Shown here piece by piece: positions 34,156 to 42,753 of a DNA stretch of 64,000 nucleotides. The position numbers and the translations under genes are program-made. Below the pieces are notes generated by a model, which worked only from the letters and a program-made list of their open reading frames with translations, was not told where the DNA came from and searched no databases. Origin of the DNA: Olsenella_K absiana (GTDB lineage: Bacteria > Actinomycetota > Coriobacteriia > Coriobacteriales > Atopobiaceae); the NCBI RefSeq assembly GCF_036408855.1, contig NZ_JAZGJQ010000011.1, forward strand, positions 1 to 64,000. Reading direction: 5' to 3'. Every line of letters starts with the position of its first letter. Positions within the stretch are counted from its first letter, which is position 1.

Positions 34156-35853
34156 ATGCACAAGAGAATCCAGCACGTCCTCGCGGCTCTCGTCGCCGTC
34201 ATCACCGCGTTCGCGGTCGTGACGCCGGCCTTCGCCACGTCGACCCCTACAAACGGGGCGACGAGCGCCCCCGCGACGCAGAACTCGACGGCCAGCATCG
34301 TCGCAAGCACCGGCAATGCGGGCGACACCCTCAACCTCTACAAGGTCGTCGACGTCACGTTCTCCAACAACCAGGTCACCTACGATTGGTCCTCCACCTT
34401 CAAGGCATTCCAGGCGAGCGATGACGGCGTCGCCTACAGGGATCTCACGGCCGACCAGTACGCCGCTTACAAGAATGACTCTCACAGGGTCAAGGCGCTC
34501 CTCGGCGACTTCAGCGCCTGGGTCCACAAGACTAGCCCCAACGACAACGGCAGCCAGAAGACCGATGCCACCGGCAAGGCGACGTTCGAGGGCGTCGGCC
34601 TCGGGCAGTACGTCGTCGTTGGTATGGGCAACGTGTCCGGCGCCTACATCTACTCCACGGTGAGCGCCGAGGTCGTCCCCTCCATCGTCGGCAACGCATA
34701 CGTCGTATATAGCAGCTACGACGTGGACCTCAAGACCACCACGCCCTCCGGCGGCAAGGAGGTCCTCGGCGGGACGATCCTGGACGACGGGAAGTACACC
34801 GTCGGCGTAGGCGACGTGGTACCCTACCGGCTCACCGGCGACGTGCCCACCTATCCTGCCGGTACCACCAACAAGACCCTGTTCATGAAGGACCACCTCT
34901 CCGACGGCCTGACCCTCGACCCCTCCTCCGTCAAGGTCTACACGGGGATTAGCCCCGACGGCAAGACCGAGCTCGCGGCGGACGCCTACAAGGTCACCGT
35001 GGACGGCCAGGATCTCTACATCGACTACACCTACGACAAGCTGACCCCCGGCAACAAGCTCTATGTGGAGTACAACGCCACGCTCAACGAGAAGGCCGTC
35101 ATCGGCGGCGAGGGTAACCCCAACAACTACACCTACAAGTACAGCAACAACCCCTTCAACGGCGAGACCCACAAGCACGACACCATCCCCGAGGGTGACA
35201 AGGGCTACGGCGAGGTGACCGACGAGGAGACCGTCTACTCCTACGGCCTCTACATCTACAAGACCGCAGCGGACAAGCCGAACACGCCTCTCGCAGGCGC
35301 CACGTTCGAGCTCAGGCTGCCGAACGGCAAGGTCATCGCGACCCTCGTCACGGACGAGAACGGCCGCGTCTCCTACAGCGGCCTCGCCGCGGGCACCTAC
35401 ACCCTGCACGAGACCGTCGCCCCCACGGGCTACAAGCTCGCCGCGGACACCACCGTCACCCTGAGCGGCTCCTCTGCGACCTCCTCCGTGACCACCAAGA
35501 CCACCTCCCGCTACACGTCCGAGAAGCCCGAGGGCGCGACGCAGGCCACCAACGCGAACGGAAAGAAGCTCTGGGTCAAGCAGGGCGGCGAGGGCCTCAT
35601 CGCCTCGGACTCCCAGCCCGAGGGCTACGTCCCCGCGTATCTCGTCACCAGCGTGACGAAAAACGTGGAAGGGACCCCGACTGACGGCATGGTCGCCGGC
35701 ACCGGCTACTACCCCGCGAACATCAGCGACAACCCCGGCTCCAACCTGCCCACAACGGGCGGCACGGGCACCCTCGCGATCTACGCCCTGGGTGCCGTCA
35801 TGGTCGCCGGCGCGGCCGTCGTGTTCATGAGGAACAGGCGCACCGCCGAGTAG
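34156..35853 (+). CDS. major (backbone) pilin, SpaA/FimA-like isopeptide-forming
   Basis: 565 aa. Signal peptide of about 29 residues ending PAFA. The fimbrial domains show a shaft-like module (VVPYRLTGDVPTYPAGTTNK; KDHLSDGLTLDPSSVKVY) and a Cna-B/SpaA module with an E-box-like YTLHETVAPTGYKL. Sorting signal LPTTGG at residue 531, then a hydrophobic helix and a basic tail. No textbook YPKN pilin motif is visible; lysines in YDVDLKTTTPSGGK are candidates for the polymerisation site. The start at 34156 follows AGGAAGG. Located between tip adhesin and sortase, it should form the pilus fibre. Confidence 0.9.
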   Translation: MHKRIQHVLAALVAVITAFAVVTPAFATSTPTNGATSAPATQNSTASIVASTGNAGDTLNLYKVVDVTFSNNQVTYDWSSTFKAFQASDDGVAYRDLTADQYAAYKNDSHRVKALLGDFSAWVHKTSPNDNGSQKTDATGKATFEGVGLGQYVVVGMGNVSGAYIYSTVSAEVVPSIVGNAYVVYSSYDVDLKTTTPSGGKEVLGGTILDDGKYTVGVGDVVPYRLTGDVPTYPAGTTNKTLFMKDHLSDGLTLDPSSVKVYTGISPDGKTELAADAYKVTVDGQDLYIDYTYDKLTPGNKLYVEYNATLNEKAVIGGEGNPNNYTYKYSNNPFNGETHKHDTIPEGDKGYGEVTDEETVYSYGLYIYKTAADKPNTPLAGATFELRLPNGKVIATLVTDENGRVSYSGLAAGTYTLHETVAPTGYKLAADTTVTLSGSSATSSVTTKTTSRYTSEKPEGATQATNANGKKLWVKQGGEGLIASDSQPEGYVPAYLVTSVTKNVEGTPTDGMVAGTGYYPANISDNPGSNLPTTGGTGTLAIYALGAVMVAGAAVVFMRNRRTAE

Positions 35854-35978
35854 TGCACGCGTCCCCGCGGAGCCGGGCCACCGGTCCCGCGGGGGCACCC
35901 GTTCGTACGAGGACAGCCCTCTTGGTCCGCTCGCCATAAGGCGCTGCGGCGTGTGGGCCAAGGGGGAGGCTGAGACGA

Positions 35979-36824
35979 ATGAGAAGGGTGCGACCGTCGA
36001 GCGTCGTGATGGTGGCCATGCTGCTCGTGGGCGTCGGTCTCCTCCTCTACCCGACGGTCAGCAACCTGTACAACCAGGTCGGTGCCTCCTACGCGGTCAA
36101 GGGGTACGAGGACCACACCCAGGAGATGACCCAGGAGGAGAGGGACCGCCTGCTGGGTGAGGCGGAGGAGTACAACGCGGGGCTGCTCGAGAGGGCGCAG
36201 GCCTTCCGCACGGGCGAGCCGCATGACCCCACCTACGCCTCCCTCCTCGACACGCAGGGCGACGGGATGATCGGGTTCCTCACCATCGACAAGATCGGCG
36301 TGCAGCTCCCCGTCTACCACGGTACGTCCGACGAGGTGCTGGCGAAGAGCATCGGTCACCTGGAGGGGTCCTCGCTCCCCGTCGGTGGGCCGAGCACGCA
36401 CGCCGTCCTTTCCGGGCACCGCGGCCTGCCCTCGGCGACGCTCTTCACCGACCTCGACCGCATGGAGGAGGGCGACAAGTTCGTGCTCACGGTGGTCGGT
36501 CGCAAGATGACCTACCAGGTCGACAGCATCAAGGTGGTCGAGCCGGACCAGGTCGAGGCGCTGGCCATCGTCCCGGGAGAGGACCGCGTGACCCTCCTCA
36601 CCTGCACGCCCTATGCGGTCAACACGCAGCGCCTGCTCGTAAGCGGCATCAGGGTCCCCAACGGTCCCGAGCCCGTCGACAAGCTCGAGGGCCCGAGCGT
36701 CAGGCCGCTCGCGGTGGCGTTCGCACTCGCGGCGGTGGCCGTGGTCGCCACCCTCCTCGCGCTTCTCCTGAGACGGAGGAGGCGGAGGGCGCCGGGACCC
36801 CGGGGCAGGCACCTGAGGACGTGA
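35979..36824 (+). CDS. class C (pilin-polymerising) sortase
   Basis: 281 aa. An N-terminal membrane helix, the sortase domain and a second C-terminal membrane helix with an Arg-rich tail, the hallmark of class C. Catalytic triad: His147 in SGHRG, Cys209 in LLTCTPYAVNTQRL, Arg218 in QRLLVSG. The class C landmark HLEGSSLPVGGPSTHAVLSG is present. It would join backbone pilins through Lys-Thr isopeptide bonds and add tip and minor subunits. It sits 125 nt downstream of the backbone pilin gene. Confidence 0.95.
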   Translation: MRRVRPSSVVMVAMLLVGVGLLLYPTVSNLYNQVGASYAVKGYEDHTQEMTQEERDRLLGEAEEYNAGLLERAQAFRTGEPHDPTYASLLDTQGDGMIGFLTIDKIGVQLPVYHGTSDEVLAKSIGHLEGSSLPVGGPSTHAVLSGHRGLPSATLFTDLDRMEEGDKFVLTVVGRKMTYQVDSIKVVEPDQVEALAIVPGEDRVTLLTCTPYAVNTQRLLVSGIRVPNGPEPVDKLEGPSVRPLAVAFALAAVAVVATLLALLLRRRRRRAPGPRGRHLRT

Positions 36825-36953
36825 GGCGGGGCCGAGGCAAGGCGAGGGGCGTAGGCGGAGGCGACGACTACGGGACGCCGCCAGGTGGCGCCGGCGAGCG
36901 GCGGTGCCGGGCGGCGATGGCAAGCGAAGAAGGCAAGACGCGGAGGAGCCCAC

Positions 36954-37916
36954 ATGAGTTTCAACAGACGATCATCGCTGGGCGTGGCCCTGGTCGCATC
37001 CCTGGTCGCGGCCGTCCTCCTCGCGTTCCCCACGCCGCTGATGGCGCGGGAGATCGACCGGTCGCGCCCCTGCGAGGTGTCCGTCTCCTACGTGGTGGAC
37101 AGCGCGCCCGTCGCAGGCGTCGCGGCGCGCCTCTATCGCGTGGCGGACGTATCGGAGAACGGAGGCCTGCTGACGGCGACCGCCGACTTCGAGGGCGCTG
37201 GCGTGAGCCTGGACATGACGCAGGCGAGCAGCAGCTGGTCCGCCGGCGCGCGCTCCCTCGCCGCCTACGCGAGCGCGGCCGGCGTGCGGCCCGTGGCGGA
37301 GGGGAGGAGCGACGCCGGGGGCATCGCCAGCTTCGACGGGCTGTCCTGTGGCCTCTACCTGGTGATCACAGACGAGGCGGTCGTGGACGGCTCCACGTAC
37401 GCCTTCCAGCCCATGCTCGTCGGCCTGCCGAGGGACGACGGCGCCGCGTGGTCGTACAGGACCGACCTGATGGCCAAGGCGGAGAAGAGGCCCGAGCCCA
37501 CGGGCGGCAGCGTGAGCCACAAGGTCGTGAAGCGCTGGGCCGATGACGGGGCGGCGGTGCGCCCGGAGGCCATCAGGGTCGCCATCCTCAAAGACGGCGT
37601 CAAGCAGGAGGAGCGCACCCTCGACTCTACGAACGACTGGTCGTACTCCTGGGAGGCGCCGGACGACGGGTCGGCCTGGTCCGTCGCGGAGCTGGGGGTG
37701 CCCTCGGGCTACAGCGTCGGGTACGACGACGACGGCTCGACGTTCACGGTCACCAACACCCAGAAGGAGCCTCCCGCGCGGTCGCACGTCCCCACGTCCG
37801 GCCTGCCTAAGTCGGGCGACGCCACCTCCTGGGCGGTCGTCGGGCTGCTCGCCCTCGTCGGTGTGGCCTTCCTGACGGCGTCGGCGGCCGCGCGGGTGCG
37901 CGGGCGCCATGAGTGA
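36954..37916 (+). CDS. minor (basal/ancillary) pilin with Cna-B domain
   Basis: 320 aa. Signal peptide of about 31 residues ending PLMA, an N-terminal pilin-like domain (CEVSVSYVVDSAPVAGVAAR), then a Cna-B domain of about 85 aa (VSHKVVKRWADDGAAVRPEA through STFTVTNTQK). The C-terminus has the variant sorting signal LPKSGD, with Ser in place of Thr, followed by a hydrophobic helix and RGRHE. The variant signal may direct it to a different sortase or to wall anchoring, as expected of a basal pilin. The ATG at 36954 lies behind GGAGG. The last 8 nt overlap the next gene. Confidence 0.87.
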   Translation: MSFNRRSSLGVALVASLVAAVLLAFPTPLMAREIDRSRPCEVSVSYVVDSAPVAGVAARLYRVADVSENGGLLTATADFEGAGVSLDMTQASSSWSAGARSLAAYASAAGVRPVAEGRSDAGGIASFDGLSCGLYLVITDEAVVDGSTYAFQPMLVGLPRDDGAAWSYRTDLMAKAEKRPEPTGGSVSHKVVKRWADDGAAVRPEAIRVAILKDGVKQEERTLDSTNDWSYSWEAPDDGSAWSVAELGVPSGYSVGYDDDGSTFTVTNTQKEPPARSHVPTSGLPKSGDATSWAVVGLLALVGVAFLTASAAARVRGRHE

Positions 37917-38514
37917 GGCCGCCCGCCGTCCGCCGCGCACCCAAAGGGGACGTCTGCTCGGGGTGGTGGGAGCGCTGCTCGTCGCCGCGGCGGTGGGGGT
38001 GCTCTGCTACTCCTCGGCGGTGCGCACGTCAGTGGCCGAGGAGACTGACGACGTCCTGTCGCGGCTCGAGGCCCTTCTCCCCGCAGGGGGCGGGGCGGGC
38101 GTTGCGGACGACGTGGCGGAGGGCGAGCGCACCCCATCGTTCCTCATCGACGACGTCCCCTACATGGGGGTCCTGAGCGTGCCGTCGGTCGAGCTCGAGC
38201 TGCCCGTCAGGACGACGGGGGACTCGGGCTCGCTCCAGGTGGCGCCGTACTGCTATGCGGGTTCGCCCGCCGGTCGGCTGGTACTGGTGGGCTGGGACAG
38301 CGACCGGCAGTTCGGCAGGCTCTCCCGGGTGGGCGTCGGGGACCACGTCAGGTTCGTCGATACCGGAGGCGCCGGGTACTCCTACCACGTCAACTCGCTG
38401 ACGAGGCCGCAGGACCTGGGGTCTCCGGACGAGGCCGTGGGGGCGGACCTCGCCCTCTGCGCGTACGACTCGTCCTCGGGCGCCTACCTCGTCGTCCTCG
38501 CCTCGCGGGACTGA
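37909..38514 (+). CDS. sortase-fold protein lacking catalytic His and Arg (pseudo-sortase)
   Basis: 201 aa. One N-terminal membrane helix (about 16-36), then a sortase-like domain from MGVLSVPSVELELPV to the end. In related small sortases the His sits in a VIAGHNYRSHFGRL-like strand; here the strand reads VLVGWDSDRQFGRL, with Trp129 in place of His. The cysteine remains (LALCAYDSSSG, Cys184), but the usual Arg seven or so residues later is absent (AYLVVLAS). The fold seems kept and the triad lost. It overlaps the minor pilin gene by 8 nt and closes the pilus operon, suggesting an accessory or chaperone-like role in assembly. Confidence 0.8.
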   Translation: MSEAARRPPRTQRGRLLGVVGALLVAAAVGVLCYSSAVRTSVAEETDDVLSRLEALLPAGGGAGVADDVAEGERTPSFLIDDVPYMGVLSVPSVELELPVRTTGDSGSLQVAPYCYAGSPAGRLVLVGWDSDRQFGRLSRVGVGDHVRFVDTGGAGYSYHVNSLTRPQDLGSPDEAVGADLALCAYDSSSGAYLVVLASRD

Positions 38515-38760
38515 GGCCCCGTCCCGGCTGGGTCTCGCCCCGCGGCTGGCACCCGTCCGGCCCAGCGCCTGGCCCCGGTTCTTCTCCGCCCGCCGCGTCG
38601 GCCGCCCGTCCTTCTCCGCCCGCCGCGTGTAAGCGGCTCGTTAGGTGGAGTTTGTGAGTATGCGGGGGCGCCCCGCGGGTAGAAGGGCCGCGAGCTACCA
38701 CTGGTACCTGCGAGAACGGGGGCGTGCCCTATGCCTGGCCGGCGGAGGGAATCGTGGGCT

Positions 38761-38804
38761 GCTTACCTGCGCGTTACAAAACCGCTATGATTTTGCAGGT
38801 AAGC
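38761..38804 (+). promoter_or_regulatory. promoter of pit gene embedded in a 10-bp inverted repeat
   Basis: -35 TTACCT (38763-38768) and -10 TATGAT (38786-38791) are 17 bp apart. GCTTACCTGC (38761-38770) is perfectly inverted as GCAGGTAAGC (38795-38804), so one arm covers the -35 box and the other the transcription start. This is a good repressor operator candidate. The rest of the 306-bp gap (38515-38760) holds two copies of CTTCTCCGCCCGCCGCGT, one containing the recurrent GTCCTTCTC motif, and no gene. Confidence 0.65.
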
Positions 38805-38820
38805 GTATGAAGGAGCCCCC

Positions 38821-39870
38821 TTGGTCAGCCTCGATCAGTTCCTCTCCGCCATCCAGTCGAACCCCTTCCTCGCGGTGGTGATCGTACTCGTCCTCGGGAC
38901 GATCTTCGTGAACGGCGCGACCGACGCGGCAAACGCGATCGCCGAGCCGGTGGGGACGCGCTCCATAGGCGTCAACGCGGCGATCGGCATGAGCGTCGTC
39001 TGCAACTTCATCGGCCTCGTGGCGATGACCCTCATCTCCACCGCGGTCGCGGACACGATATCGGGCATGGTCGACTTCGGCGGGGACACCCACGCCGCCC
39101 TCATCGCCCTGGCCGCCGCGACGGTCGGCATCGTGGCCTGGGGCGTTGGCGCCTGGATCTTCGGCATCCCGACCTCCGAGAGCCATGCCCTCATCGCCGG
39201 CCTCACCGGCGCGGCGCTGGCCGTCCAGGGCGGGGGAGCCGGCATCAACTTCGGCGAGTGGGTCAAGGTCATCTACGGCCTGGTCTTCTCCACCTTCGCG
39301 GGCTTCGGTGCCGGCTGGCTCGTCACGCGCATCATCCGCGTGCTCTGCCGCGACGTGGACCGACGACGGGCCGATAGGCTCTTCGGCGACCTGCAGGTCG
39401 TGGGCGCGGCGGGCGTCGCCCTCATGCACGGCGCGCAGGACGGCCAGAAGTTCATGTCCACCGCCATGCTCGCCGTCGCCCTCTCCATGGGCATGCAGGC
39501 CTCCGACATCGGCGGCTTCCCCTTCTGGATCGAGGTCATGTGCGCCGCGACCATGGCGATCGGCACCGCCGTCGGCGGCAAGCGCATCATCAAGAAGGTC
39601 GGCATGGAGATGGTGCAGATGGAGAAGCACCAGGGCTTCGCCGCCTCCCTCTCCGCCACGGTCGCCCTCCTCGTCGCCACGCTGACGGGCCTCCCGGTCT
39701 CCACGACCCACGTCAAGACCGCCGCCATCATGGGCGCCGGCGCCGCGAAGGGCGTGCGGACGGTCAACTGGGGCGTCGCCAAGGAGATGGTCTACACCTG
39801 GATCTTCACCTTCCCGGGCTGCGGCCTCATCGGCTACGTCCTGGCGCGACTCTTCCTCATCTGGTTCTAA
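38821..39870 (+). CDS. pit: PiT family inorganic phosphate permease
   Basis: 349 aa with about 10 membrane helices. The duplicated PiT signatures are visible: FVNGATDAANAIAEPVGTRS with the N-terminal GANDxAN-like motif, and VALMHGAQDGQKFM plus GLPVSTTHVKTAAIMG in the second half. It is an H+- or Na+-coupled low-affinity phosphate importer. A TTG start at 38821 is used, 5 nt after AAGGAG. The DUF47 partner follows 85 nt downstream. Confidence 0.95.
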   Translation: MVSLDQFLSAIQSNPFLAVVIVLVLGTIFVNGATDAANAIAEPVGTRSIGVNAAIGMSVVCNFIGLVAMTLISTAVADTISGMVDFGGDTHAALIALAAATVGIVAWGVGAWIFGIPTSESHALIAGLTGAALAVQGGGAGINFGEWVKVIYGLVFSTFAGFGAGWLVTRIIRVLCRDVDRRRADRLFGDLQVVGAAGVALMHGAQDGQKFMSTAMLAVALSMGMQASDIGGFPFWIEVMCAATMAIGTAVGGKRIIKKVGMEMVQMEKHQGFAASLSATVALLVATLTGLPVSTTHVKTAAIMGAGAAKGVRTVNWGVAKEMVYTWIFTFPGCGLIGYVLARLFLIWF

Positions 39871-39955
39871 GTCCTGGGGGCGCAGGACGGCAGCCGTCGC
39901 CCGAAGCTACCCGTCACCTGGCACACGTCACCCGAAACTACACAGAAGGAGCCCC

Positions 39956-40588
39956 ATGCCGCACGCCAAGAAGGAAGACAACTTCTACACCCTGTTCAGG
40001 GAGTTCGCCCGCGACCTCATCAAGGTCGCCGAGGACTACGAGGTCCTCATCAAGGGGTATCCCGCGACGTCCACGCTGATCCCAAAGATGAGGGTCCACG
40101 AGGACCGCTGCGACGAGCACGTGAAGAAGATCATGAACGAGCTCTACAGCTCCTTCATCACGCCTTTCGACCGCAACGACATCTCCGACCTCGCCCTCAG
40201 GCTCGACGACGTCGTCGACTACATGGAGGGCAGCTCCGTGCGGCTCGACCTGTTCAACATGCACGGCACGCGCGAGGAGGCCGTCCAGCTCGCCAGCCTC
40301 ACCAAGGAGGCCGTCGCCGACCTCTACGTGATGATCGACCACCTGCCCAACTACAAGACGGACCGCGTGGTCATGGAGAAGGCCATCTCGGTCGGGCACA
40401 TCGAGGACGAGGGCGACCACGTCTACGAGTCAGCCCTGCGCCGCCTCTTCCACGAGGAGGACATCGACGAGTACCGCCGCGGCCACGTGGTCGGCTGGCT
40501 GCGCGTCTTCGATCGCATGGAGATGTGCCTCAACGCCTGCGACGACGCGGCCGGCGTCGTCCGTTCCGTCGTGATGAAGAGCGCGTAG
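39956..40588 (+). CDS. DUF47 (PhoU-like) phosphate transport regulator
   Basis: 210 aa, all-helical. DUF47 landmarks are FREFARDLIKVAEDY, CDEHVKKIMNELYSSFITPF, RNDISDLALRLDDVVDYMEG and the second-repeat ISVGHIEDEGDHVYESALRRLF with E/D-xx-D metal-binding patterns. DUF47 proteins bind metal clusters and control the PiT permease with which they are almost always co-encoded, as here. The ATG follows AAGGAG. Confidence 0.94.
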   Translation: MPHAKKEDNFYTLFREFARDLIKVAEDYEVLIKGYPATSTLIPKMRVHEDRCDEHVKKIMNELYSSFITPFDRNDISDLALRLDDVVDYMEGSSVRLDLFNMHGTREEAVQLASLTKEAVADLYVMIDHLPNYKTDRVVMEKAISVGHIEDEGDHVYESALRRLFHEEDIDEYRRGHVVGWLRVFDRMEMCLNACDDAAGVVRSVVMKSA

Positions 40589-40829
40589 GGGAGGGGGCGG
40601 GCGCGCGGGGCGCGATGCCAGGGCGCGCTTGGGAGCCGGACTTCGTCGCATCGGAGAACGAGTCGATTTCTGGCCACTTTATGCGAGGGCGTGTTCAGGC
40701 TGTAAAGGCTGTGTAACACGGCAGGGCCCGGCGGGGGGCCAGGACTAAAGTCATCCCCAGTCGATACTATCGATGGCCGTCGCCGAGCTCGGTCTCGCAG
40801 ACGCCACCCAGACCTGCTTGGAGGCAGAG

Positions 40830-41876
40830 ATGGTTCAGAAGAAGGACATTGACTGGGGCAGCCTCGGTTTCGCGTACATGCACACCGACTACAGCTACGT
40901 CTCCAACTACAAGGATGGGGCCTGGGACGAGGGCGGGCTCACGCCCGACCACACGGTCACCCTCTCCGAGTGCGCGGGGCTTCTCCACTACTGCCAGGAG
41001 GTCTTCGAGGGCCTGAAGGCCTACACCACCAAGGACGGCGACATCGTCTGCTTCCGCCCGGACCAGAACGCCGAGCGCATGTACAACTCCGCCGAGCGCA
41101 TCTGCATGCCCCCGTTCCCGAAGGAGCGCTTCGTTAGGGCCGTCGAGGAGGTCGTGCGCGCCAACGCCGCCTACGTGCCGCCCTTCGGCTCCGGCGCCAC
41201 GCTGTACGTCCGTCCGTTCATGTTCGCCACGGGCGACGTCATCGGCGTGAAGCCCGCCGACGAGTACCAGTTCCGCATCCTCGTGACGCCGGTCGGTCCG
41301 TACTACAAGGGTGGCGTGCATCCCGTCAAGCTGCAGGTCTCCAAGTACGACCGCGCAGCGCCCCACGGTACCGGCAACATCAAGGCCGGCCTCAACTACG
41401 CCATGTCGCTCTACCCGAGCGTCGAGGCGCACTCCAAGGGCTACGCCGACAACATGTTCCTGGACCCCAAGACCCGCACCTACGTCGAGGAGTCCGGCGG
41501 CGCCAACATCCTGTTCGTCAAGGAGGACGGCACCTTGGTCGTGCCCCAGTCCTTCACCGACTCGATCCTGCCCTCCGTCACCCGCCGCTCGCTGGTGGAC
41601 GTCGCGGAGAAGATGCTCGGCATGAAGGTCGAGCAGCGCCCGGTCAAGTTCCAGGAGATCCTGGACGACGAGTTCGTCGAGGCCGGCATGTGCGGCACCG
41701 CCGCCGTCATCTCCCCGGTGGGCGAGGTCGACACGGACGAGGTGCACTACGTCTTCAAGAGCGGCATGGAGAACGTCGGCCCGACCATGAAGAAGCTCCG
41801 CGAGACCCTGACCGGCATCCAGTCCGGCGAGATCGAGGACCGGTTCGGCTGGGTCCACAAGATCGACGTGGAGTAG
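40830..41876 (+). CDS. ilvE: branched-chain amino acid aminotransferase
   Basis: A 348-aa fold-type IV PLP enzyme. Landmarks are HYCQEVFEGLKAYTTKDG, FRPDQNAERMYNSAERICMP, LYVRPFMFATGD, HGTGNIKAGLNYAMS with the PLP lysine in IKAG, EESGGANILFV and AGMCGTAAVISPVG. It interconverts Leu/Ile/Val and their 2-oxo acids. The ATG at 40830 lies behind GGAGG. A TACTAT -10-like box lies at 40765-40770. A coding-like in-frame stretch continues beyond the stop codon to 41984. Confidence 0.95.
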   Translation: MVQKKDIDWGSLGFAYMHTDYSYVSNYKDGAWDEGGLTPDHTVTLSECAGLLHYCQEVFEGLKAYTTKDGDIVCFRPDQNAERMYNSAERICMPPFPKERFVRAVEEVVRANAAYVPPFGSGATLYVRPFMFATGDVIGVKPADEYQFRILVTPVGPYYKGGVHPVKLQVSKYDRAAPHGTGNIKAGLNYAMSLYPSVEAHSKGYADNMFLDPKTRTYVEESGGANILFVKEDGTLVVPQSFTDSILPSVTRRSLVDVAEKMLGMKVEQRPVKFQEILDDEFVEAGMCGTAAVISPVGEVDTDEVHYVFKSGMENVGPTMKKLRETLTGIQSGEIEDRFGWVHKIDVE

Positions 41877-42057
41877 CGCCCGGGGCAGCTGCCGCATGGC
41901 AGCTTCGGCAACGAGGGCGTCATGACCACGTTCGATGAGGTCATGCGCACGAAGTCCATCATCCTCAAGGGTATCCGCATCTAGGTTGCGAGGACCGGCC
42001 GGAGCCGGTCCCAGCAGGGCCTGCCAAGTGCGGCCGGACCTGCCAGGTGGCAAGTGA

Positions 42058-42091
42058 GGGGCGCTCAGTCACGACCGTGGCGGGGCGCCCC
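42058..42091 (+). terminator. possible ilvE terminator hairpin
   Basis: GGGGCGC (42058-42064) pairs with GCGCCCC (42085-42091), followed only by TTCTG. A second hairpin, GACCGGC-CGGA-GCCGGTC, lies at 41993-42010. Neither has a real T-tract. Confidence 0.35.
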
Positions 42092-42101
42092 TTCTGCGTC
42101 C

Positions 42102-42155
42102 GTGCGGTACGCGGCCGGCCCGTGGGGCGTGCGGCACGCGGCTGGCCCGTGGGGC
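42102..42155. repeat. tandem 27-bp repeat, two copies
   Basis: The 27-bp block at 42102-42128 is repeated directly at 42129-42155 with only pyrimidine transitions (GTGCGGTACGCGGCCGG versus GTGCGGCACGCGGCTGG). It lies in the ~860-bp non-coding stretch between ilvE and the GntR gene. Confidence 0.85.
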
Positions 42156-42206
42156 GCGCGACGTAGTGTGCGGAGGTTCCTGCGGGTGCCCGCGCAGGGG
42201 CGTCAA

Positions 42207-42419
42207 TGCAGCCTTGCGGTTTCGGAGTTGCAACTGGGAGAGTTATGGACGGCTCAGTCGGGGGAGCTGTGTCGAGATGTCGTTGGCGTGCGCGGCTTAC
42301 CTCGGCAAACGCGGATGTCGGGTGAGCGCGAGGGAGAGCGCGGCGACCGGAGAGGGGCCTGGGGACTTCGGACCCGTCCCTAACTCGGAAAAATGCAGCG
42401 GCAACTCCTGGAAAATGCA
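42207..42419. mobile_element. MITE-like element 1 (213 bp, 46-bp inverted ends)
   Basis: The left end (42207-42252) and the inverted right end (42374-42419) are both exactly 46 bp. Each is built of a 22-bp unit and a 24-bp unit that both start TGCA and finish near TTATGGACGG / TTAGGGACGG facing inward. The core has no gene. Two further units of the same architecture lie at 42552-42721 and 45341-45542. No transposase or clear target-site duplication is visible, so mobility is an inference. Confidence 0.6.
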
Positions 42420-42551
42420 GGGGAGGGGTCGCAGGCGGGTGGACTCCACCCGCGCGCGGTGGTCGCAGCCGCGGCCGGCCCTCGCGAGTCGCAGCCGCGG
42501 CCGGTACGTAGGCGAACCCGTAGACGGGCGCCCTCCGTCCTGTCGAAGGAA

Positions 42552-42721
42552 TGCAATTCTCCGACCGAGACAGTGCATCTCGGCGACTTGTGAACGGATT
42601 CACGTCGCTCCGCAGATGCCGTAGTTTCGTGAATCCTGGGCAAACGCAATCAATCGTGCTGTCCACGTCTCGCGCAGGGCGGTTCCAACTCTGAGGGGAG
42701 TCCATAACTCGCGGAGATGCA
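42552..42721. mobile_element. MITE-like element 2 (left end complete, right end half)
   Basis: The left end 42552-42597 has TGCA at 42552 and 42574 (22 bp apart) and ends TGAACGG. The inverted right end keeps only the inner 24-bp unit, GTTATGGACTC to TGCA (42698-42721 on the minus strand); the outer unit is eroded. The core includes inverted GGATTCACG / CGTGAATCC (42596-42604 and 42631-42639). Confidence 0.5.
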
Positions 42722-42753
42722 CGGGTCGGCTTGGATCCTTCTGGAGTGCTGGC

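Noticed and set aside
40589..40829. T-box leader for ilvE
   Set aside because: No T-box sequence (AGGGTGGNACCGCG-like) or specifier hairpin; the same search was negative before hisS and aspS.
42297..42693. Several 60-150-codon open frames in the ilvE-gntR gap
   Set aside because: They overlap each other on both strands, run through the inverted repeats, lack ribosome binding sites and match no family I know.
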